From: Rickettsiaceae bacterium
GTDB taxonomy: Bacteria > Pseudomonadota > Alphaproteobacteria > Rickettsiales > Rickettsiaceae
Assembly (NCBI GenBank): GCA_022702085.1
Contig: JAKONF010000197.1
Location: forward strand, 1-10,786
DNA: 10,786 nt
Reading direction: 5' to 3'
Shown: positions 7,046 to 10,786 of the stretch, piece by piece
Layout of the letters: each line of letters starts with the position of its first letter
Position numbering within the stretch: the first letter of the stretch is position 1
The notes under the pieces: model-generated
The model's database searches: none
Seen by the model: the letters and a program-made list of their open reading frames with translations, nothing else
What the model was told of the DNA's origin: nothing
Program-made: the position numbers and the translations under genes

Positions 7046-7322
7046 AAATAATTTAGAAGACAAAATAAAACAATTTAAGCAAAAAAATCAAAAAGTAACC
7101 AAAAATAGAATTAATCAAATACATTCTTTATCGACAGGCGCAATGATTGGTATTGAAATAGTCTCAGGAGTGTTAATTGGAGTAATTATTGGTACTTTTT
7201 TCGATAAATTATTTACATCTAAACCTATATTTCTTATAATTTGTATATTGCTAGGTAGCGTTGCAAGTTTTAGAACTATCTGGCTTAAATTAAAAAAAGA
7301 TTCAGCAAATGACTCATCATAG
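7035..7322 (+). CDS. atpI: ATP synthase protein I (AtpI/AtpZ family)
   Basis: Small membrane protein at the head of the F0 genes, thought to help assemble or stabilise the c ring, or to help with Mg2+ supply. The first 30 residues are highly charged and helical. Two membrane helices follow: about 36-58, glycine-rich ([15 protein letters not shown]), and about 63-82 ([16 protein letters not shown]), ending with WLKLKK. The G-x-E-x-x-x-G pattern in helix 1 and the FDKLF turn are typical of the family. At 95 residues the length is normal. It overlaps the upstream oxidoreductase gene by 11 nt and atpB by 14 nt, so translation is likely coupled through all three genes. Confidence 0.85.
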   Translation: MTNKNNLEDKIKQFKQKNQKVTKNRINQIHSLSTGAMIGIEIVSGVLIGVIIGTFFDKLFTSKPIFLIICILLGSVASFRTIWLKLKKDSANDSS

Positions 7323-8040
7323 TCCACTTTCTCAGTTTGAAGTTCAAACAATTTTACCATTACATATAATGGGTATAGATTTAAATATAACTAATTCTAG
7401 TTTATATATGTTCTCAGTACTAACTTTTGTACTGATATATTTCTCTATGGCGTTTAGCAAACAAGCAGTTATTCCTGGGAGGCTTCAGCTCAGCGCTGAG
7501 TTGGTTTATGAGCTGATTGCTAAGATGATTGGCGAAAATATAGGACCAAAAGGACGTAAATTTATACCATTCATCTTTACCTTATTTTTATTTATATTGT
7601 TTGCAAATCTACTAGGTATGATGCCTTATGGTTTTACAGTTACCAGCCATATTTCTATAACTTTTGTGCTTGCCATGTTAGTTTTTACTTTAATGACCGT
7701 GATAGGTTTTATTAAGCATGGTACACATTTTTTATCGTTGTTTTTACCGAAAGGCACACCTTGGTGGCTTGCTCCACTAATGATCGTTATTGAATTATTT
7801 ACTTATTTAGCGAGGCCTATTAGTTTATCACTAAGGTTGACTGCAAATATGGTAGCTGGTCACGTATTGTTAAAAGTTATGGCAGGATTTATAATATCAT
7901 TGGCTTTGTTCTTAAAATTTTTGCCGATTCCTTTGATGGTAGCCCTGATTGGCTTTGAAATTTTTGTAGCAATTTTGCAAGCTTATATTTTTTCAATACT
8001 TTCTTGCGTATATTTAAACGATGCGGTGAATTTACACTAG
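7309..8040 (+). CDS. atpB: ATP synthase F0 subunit a
   Basis: Proton-channel subunit of the F0 sector in the inner membrane; with the c ring it converts proton flow into rotation. The protein has 243 residues with five or six hydrophobic segments. The essential arginine is Arg176 in [14 protein letters not shown] (E. coli Arg210), His185 lies where E. coli has Glu219, and the conserved Gln224 is in ILQAYIF near the C terminus. The RLTANxxAGH form is shared with mitochondrial ATP6 and other alphaproteobacteria, which supports the taxonomic call. The [16 protein letters not shown] segment is also typical. The start is set by the ATG at 7309, inside the end of atpI (14-nt overlap). A 96-bp leader separates it from atpE. 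Confidence 0.96.
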   Translation: MTHHSPLSQFEVQTILPLHIMGIDLNITNSSLYMFSVLTFVLIYFSMAFSKQAVIPGRLQLSAELVYELIAKMIGENIGPKGRKFIPFIFTLFLFILFANLLGMMPYGFTVTSHISITFVLAMLVFTLMTVIGFIKHGTHFLSLFLPKGTPWWLAPLMIVIELFTYLARPISLSLRLTANMVAGHVLLKVMAGFIISLALFLKFLPIPLMVALIGFEIFVAILQAYIFSILSCVYLNDAVNLH

Positions 8041-8057
8041 CAACTTTATTAATATAG

Positions 8058-8086
8058 TTTATTATAGCTTTGTTAAAATATATAAA
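8058..8086 (+). promoter_or_regulatory. Possible internal promoter before atpE
   Basis: TATAAA (8081-8086, 5 of 6 to the -10 consensus) lies 17 nt after a poor -35 match TTTATT (8058-8063, 3 of 6). It would start transcription about 44 nt before atpE and could help supply the extra c subunits needed for the ring. Weak, because the whole gap is AT-rich. Confidence 0.25.
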
Positions 8087-8124
8087 ATTTTGATTAAACA
8101 TAAACAACATTAACTTAATTTATT

Positions 8125-8128
8125 GGAG
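8125..8128 (+). promoter_or_regulatory. Strong ribosome binding site of atpE
   Basis: GGAG, 8 nt before the atpE ATG, preceded by about 80 nt of nearly unpaired A/T-rich leader. It is the clearest Shine-Dalgarno in the window; most other genes here have none or rely on overlap. High atpE translation fits the multi-copy c ring. In E. coli a comparable A/U-rich leader enhances atpE translation. Confidence 0.7.
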
Positions 8129-8136
8129 CTAAAATT

Positions 8137-8361
8137 ATGGACGCAACATCACTAAAATTCATTGCCGTAGGATTCATGGCTTTTGGTATGCTAGGTGCAG
8201 CCCTTGGTGTAGGCAATATCTTCAGCTCTCTACTAAGTTCTATTGCTCGCAATCCATCTTCTGGTGAGCAATTATCTAGAATGGCTTTTATTGGAGCTGG
8301 TCTTGCTGAAGCGATGGGCCTTTTCTCATTTGTTATTGCCATGCTTCTAATCTTTTCATAA
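8137..8361 (+). CDS. atpE: ATP synthase F0 subunit c
   Basis: Proteolipid that forms the rotating c ring. It is a two-helix hairpin of 74 residues: helix 1 carries a glycine motif ([11 protein letters not shown]), the cytoplasmic polar loop is ARNP (37-40), and helix 2 holds the proton-binding carboxylate Glu58 in [16 protein letters not shown]. The carboxylate is Glu, as usual outside the E. coli group. There are no Na+-type ligand patterns: the residues next to Glu58 and the Met/Phe-rich helix point to proton coupling, which is inference. The sequence is very like rickettsial c subunits. It has its own AT-rich leader and a strong Shine-Dalgarno, so it is probably translated more than its neighbours. 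Confidence 0.97.
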   Translation: MDATSLKFIAVGFMAFGMLGAALGVGNIFSSLLSSIARNPSSGEQLSRMAFIGAGLAEAMGLFSFVIAMLLIFS

Positions 8362-8378
8362 AAATATAATTAAAAGCT

Positions 8379-8867
8379 ATGCCACAATTTGATCTCAATT
8401 ATTTTCCTTCCCAAATTTTTTGGCTGATTGTGGTATTTAGCTTTATGTATCTCATCGTCAGTAAGTTCATTGCACCTGCAGCAGAAAACATCTTTAGTAG
8501 AAGAAAAATGATCTCTGAAGATAATACCGCTAAAGCAGAATCATTGATGTCTCAAGCTAATAAATTAAAATTACAATATGAAAATGATTATAATAAAATT
8601 TGGCTAGATGTTAAGAGCTTAAATGCTGATGCTGCTAAAAAGTTGAATTCAAGTTATGAAGAGCAAAAAGCAGCTCTAAATAGAAAGATCAATGAGAGAG
8701 AGCAAGTCTTAAATCTAGAGATAAGTGAGCAAATTAAAGCTTTTAAGAACAATGAACAAGAACTAGTAATTAATACAGCCAAAATAATTATTGAAAAAAT
8801 TGCTCATATTAATGTTAAGAATGAAGTTCTACTAAACATATATAAAGACTTAATCTCTAAAGCTTAA
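8379..8867 (+). CDS. atpF': ATP synthase F0 subunit b' (peripheral stalk)
   Basis: One of two distinct b-type stalk subunits, as in alphaproteobacteria, cyanobacteria and chloroplasts; Rickettsia annotations often call it atpX. The 162-residue protein starts with MPQFDLNYFPSQIFWL, typical of alphaproteobacterial b', and has one membrane helix at about residues 11-30. A long charged coiled coil runs from about 45 to 140 (repeated Glu, Lys, Gln), and a short C-terminal helix would contact delta/F1. It starts 17 nt after atpE with only a weak AAAG ribosome binding site. Its position between atpE and a second b gene separates it from canonical single-b operons. Confidence 0.9.
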   Translation: MPQFDLNYFPSQIFWLIVVFSFMYLIVSKFIAPAAENIFSRRKMISEDNTAKAESLMSQANKLKLQYENDYNKIWLDVKSLNADAAKKLNSSYEEQKAALNRKINEREQVLNLEISEQIKAFKNNEQELVINTAKIIIEKIAHINVKNEVLLNIYKDLISKA

Positions 8868-8881
8868 AGGTATATCTATCA

Positions 8882-9367
8882 ATGGAATTTTTGGATGAAA
8901 GATTTTGGTTAGCTGTTTGCTTTGTAATATTTGTGTGCCTTGCCTATAGACCTGTAAAAAAAGCTATCTTAAATTCGTTAGATGCTAAAATCCAGGCTAT
9001 TAAACTATATCTTACAGAAGCAGAAAATCTTAAAAATGAAGCTGAAATTTTACTGCAAAAAACCCAAAAACAAATTCTTAAATTCAAGGATTTAAAGGGT
9101 GAAATATTAGGTAATGCGCAAAGCGAGGTAGATAATTTAATCACCTCTAGGAATAAAGAGATAGCTAAGCTCATAGAACGCAGAGAGAAAGATGCTCTTA
9201 CTAATATAAAACTTAAGCAAGATCAGGCAATGAAAGAAGTTCAGGCTGAACTTATTGATAACGTCACCAAAGTAGTAGCTACTTATTTCACAAATTTAAA
9301 AGATGAATCATCAGATTTAGATATTGCTAAAAATATTAATGGCAAAAAGGATTTGTCAATTAAGTAA
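8882..9367 (+). CDS. atpF: ATP synthase F0 subunit b (peripheral stalk)
   Basis: Second b-type stalk subunit, expected to pair with b' as a heterodimer linking F0 to F1. The 161-residue protein has an N-terminal membrane helix (about 7-25, FWLAVCFVIFVCLAYRP) followed by the typical KKAILNSLDAKIQAI and a long coiled coil to about residue 135 with regular Lys/Glu spacing. The end is hydrophilic and poorly conserved. An AAAGG at 8866-8870, overlapping the b' stop, lies 11 nt before the ATG. It is the last F0 gene; no atpH (delta) or F1 gene follows in the 206 bp before the convergent peptidase gene, so the operon ends here. Confidence 0.9.
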   Translation: MEFLDERFWLAVCFVIFVCLAYRPVKKAILNSLDAKIQAIKLYLTEAENLKNEAEILLQKTQKQILKFKDLKGEILGNAQSEVDNLITSRNKEIAKLIERREKDALTNIKLKQDQAMKEVQAELIDNVTKVVATYFTNLKDESSDLDIAKNINGKKDLSIK

Positions 9368-9401
9368 ATCACTTACTGATTCATCAACTCATATCACTTA
9401 C
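9368..9401 (+). repeat. 9-bp direct repeat after atpF
   Basis: ATCACTTAC occurs at 9368-9376 and again at 9393-9401, 25 bp apart start to start, directly after the atpF stop. No function is evident; it could be a chance event or a small duplication. Confidence 0.4.
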
Positions 9402-9440
9402 GCTTTCGCCTAGCTGAGTGTCATTTAGCTTTAATTTTTA
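9396..9440 (+). terminator. Possible transcription terminator of the F0 operon
   Basis: CACTTA (9396-9401) can pair with TGAGTG (9415-9420) in RNA as six pairs including one U-G, with a possible inner GC step, in a patch less AT-rich than its surroundings. A T-rich stretch follows from about 9422 to 9440 but does not touch the stem. Not canonical. Confidence 0.25.
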
Positions 9441-9478
9441 ATGTTCTTTTTCCATTCTATTAATTATAAACTGAAATC

Positions 9479-9516
9479 TTCTAAAAATAGTACCAATTAT
9501 AAAACTAGTTTTAGAA
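9479..9516. repeat. 12-bp imperfect inverted repeat
   Basis: TTCTAAAAATAG (9479-9490) and CTAGTTTTAGAA (9505-9516) are inverted copies with 11 of 12 positions pairing, around a 14-nt loop. The right arm contains part of the perfect 12-bp palindrome AAAACTAGTTTT (9501-9512). It is AT-rich, without a proper T-tract on either side, so terminator function is doubtful; it could be an mRNA-stabilising hairpin or a protein site. Confidence 0.45.
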
Positions 9517-9542
9517 AAAAATCAAAGCATTACAGCTAAAGA

Positions 9543-9580
9543 GTATTGATATATCTGTGAATTCATGAACATATCAATAC
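9543..9580. terminator. 38-bp interrupted palindrome, candidate bidirectional terminator
   Basis: GTATTGATAT (9543-9552) and ATATCAATAC (9571-9580) are perfect 10-bp inverted arms. Exactly at the centre sits a second perfect palindrome, TGAATTCA (9558-9565), with 5-nt unpaired patches between. On the + strand the stem is followed by AAATATTTTTCTTTT, a usable T-tract, so it could end transcripts coming from the F0 operon. The right arm overlaps the stop and last codons of the minus-strand peptidase gene. In the minus direction the following sequence has only a weak T-run. Confidence 0.55.
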
Positions 9581-10786
9581 AAATATTTTTCTTTTAAATA
9601 ATTTAAGAAAATTTCTGGGTTTATTCTATCTTCACTAGTAGCTTTTTCGAGCAGTTCACTTGATTTTAGGCATGAGCCATAGTTTCTAAAATTTTGATTG
9701 AGATATTTATTCATAGAAGTAAAATTACCTTCTTTAAGTTCAAGTAGGGTATTTGTGGAGTTCTTAATTCTTGACATCACCATGCTAGCAATAATCGCTC
9801 CTAAGCTATATGAAGGAAAATAACCAAAACTACCACTTGGCCAGTGAATATCTTGCAAAACGCCATTACTATCAGAACCGGGTACTATGCCTAAATATTG
9901 TTTCATCTTCTCTGCCCATATGGCTGGCAAATCAGCTACTTTAATCTCACCTTGTATTAATCCTCTCTCGATTTCATATCGCATAATTACATGCATAGGG
10001 TAGGTAGCTTCATCAGCATCTACTCTAATAAAACTCGGGCGTACTCTGGTTAGTAATTTATAGATATTTTCAGCTCCATATTCAAGCCCTTTTAGGTCAT
10101 AATCATCTTCTAAAATTTTGCTTAGATAACCACAAAATTCTTTCGATGTTCCTGCTTGCATCTCCATTATCAGCGATTGGCTCTCATGAAATGACATACC
10201 ATTTGCTCTACCTACTGGTTGATAAATATATTCACGTGGTAGATTTGCTTGATATAAGCCATGACCTGCTTCATGAATTGCTCCATATAAGCTACTTAAA
10301 AAATTATTTTCATCATAGCGAGTTGTCATTCTGATATCAGATAATGTTCCGCCGCAAAATGGATGCGTTGATCTGTCAAGCCTTGATTGCTCCTTCTCCA
10401 AGCCCATTTTCAGCACCATATCGCTACAAATACGAGATTGCAATTCTACGCTGATTTTATTTCTTAGGGATGTTACTGATTCGCTTTTTTGCTTTTCAAT
10501 TATATTATTAATTAAATTTGGTAAGTTGCTTTTTAGTATTGAAAATACTTGATCAATTTCTTCTAAAGTACGATTTGGGTCATACATATCGACCAAAGCT
10601 TCATAAGAACTCACCTGCATAACACTAGACCGAGCTAGTGCAATTTCTTTAGTGATTTCAACAACTTCTTCAAGCATTGGCTTTAGGGATGCAAAATCAT
10701 TTTGCTTTCTAGCAGTTCTCCAAGCAAATTCACATTTATTATTGGCGATAGTTGATCTTACTTGTAAATCTTTACTAATAGCTTTT
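9574..10786 (-). CDS. M32 (Taq-type) zinc metallocarboxypeptidase, N terminus beyond the window
   Basis: Cytoplasmic zinc carboxypeptidase that removes C-terminal residues from peptides, probably in peptide recycling. The zinc motif HEAGH is encoded at 10261-10275 and the third ligand Glu (in HESQS) at 10183-10185, 30 residues after the first His, as expected for the family. Other M32 signatures follow: RVDADEATYPMHV, the stretch PGSDSNGVLQDIHW and GSFGYFPSYSLGA. An internal ATG at 10677 is not the start: the frame continues without a stop to the window edge, and the extra residues (including AWRTARKQNDFASLKP) match the usual family pattern. Thus 403 residues are visible of an expected 490-500 or so. 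Its 3' end converges on the F0 operon and lies inside an inverted repeat. The gene seems intact as far as seen. Confidence 0.93.
   Translation of the reverse strand, partial: KAISKDLQVRSTIANNKCEFAWRTARKQNDFASLKPMLEEVVEITKEIALARSSVMQVSSYEALVDMYDPNRTLEEIDQVFSILKSNLPNLINNIIEKQKSESVTSLRNKISVELQSRICSDMVLKMGLEKEQSRLDRSTHPFCGGTLSDIRMTTRYDENNFLSSLYGAIHEAGHGLYQANLPREYIYQPVGRANGMSFHESQSLIMEMQAGTSKEFCGYLSKILEDDYDLKGLEYGAENIYKLLTRVRPSFIRVDADEATYPMHVIMRYEIERGLIQGEIKVADLPAIWAEKMKQYLGIVPGSDSNGVLQDIHWPSGSFGYFPSYSLGAIIASMVMSRIKNSTNTLLELKEGNFTSMNKYLNQNFRNYGSCLKSSELLEKATSEDRINPEIFLNYLKEKYLY

Noticed and set aside
8115..8342. Minus-strand ORF of 75 codons opposite atpE
   Set aside because: Antisense shadow of the highly conserved c subunit gene; no start signals or recognisable family.
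10146..10334. + strand ORF of 62 codons within the peptidase gene
   Set aside because: It lies opposite the conserved zinc-binding region of the M32 enzyme; it is the complement of HEAGH-region coding.
10675..10677. ATG as the start of the M32 peptidase
   Set aside because: The frame is open to the window edge and the upstream residues fit the family, so the true start lies beyond 10786.

Overview
This window looks like core chromosome of an AT-rich, host-dependent alphaproteobacterium, most likely a member of the Rickettsiales (Rickettsiaceae or a close relative). The evidence is the protein families themselves: a short MetRS, paired b' and b ATP synthase subunits, an F0 cluster that ends without any F1 genes, a 74-residue c subunit closely resembling the rickettsial one as I remember it, and a subunit a with the RLTANxxAGH signature shared by alphaproteobacteria and mitochondria. 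Gene spacing is tight with many stop-start overlaps, and the gaps between transcription units are extremely AT-rich. I could not search a database, so the taxonomic call is inference.

Layout, left to right. (1) 1-326: a short, charged, helical + strand ORF that may continue beyond the left edge. It converges on a minus-strand gene (331-774) for a small single-span membrane protein of unknown family, which has a good candidate promoter at 794-822. (2) 932-3249: metG and a TatD-family nuclease gene, overlapping by 4 nt. (3) 3339-6124: a four-gene chain, map, radC, a WecA/MraY-family sugar-phosphate transferase and a DUF721/DciA-like gene, with every junction overlapping. (4) 6248-9367: a DsbA-like lipoprotein gene, then atpI, atpB, atpE, atpF' (b') and atpF (b), with a candidate promoter at 6183-6211. 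The first three overlap; atpE is set apart by an AT-rich leader carrying a clear Shine-Dalgarno sequence. (5) 9368-9573: a gap with inverted repeats, one of which covers the end of the next gene. (6) 9574-10786: the 3' part of a minus-strand M32 carboxypeptidase gene that runs off the right edge.

The genes cover protein maturation (MetRS, methionine aminopeptidase, DsbA-like oxidoreductase, M32 peptidase), DNA metabolism (TatD, RadC-like, DciA-like), envelope polysaccharide initiation (WecA-like) and the membrane half of the ATP synthase. The F1 genes (atpH, A, G, D, C) are absent, as expected for the split F0/F1 arrangement of alphaproteobacteria.

No stretch longer than 300 bases lacks a gene. 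I saw no tRNA, rRNA, CRISPR array, insertion sequence, prophage or toxin-antitoxin pair, and no clear candidate for a new multi-gene system. The items most worth a second look are the orphan membrane protein at 331-774, the inverted repeats at 9479-9580, and the oxidoreductase fused by overlap to the F0 operon.
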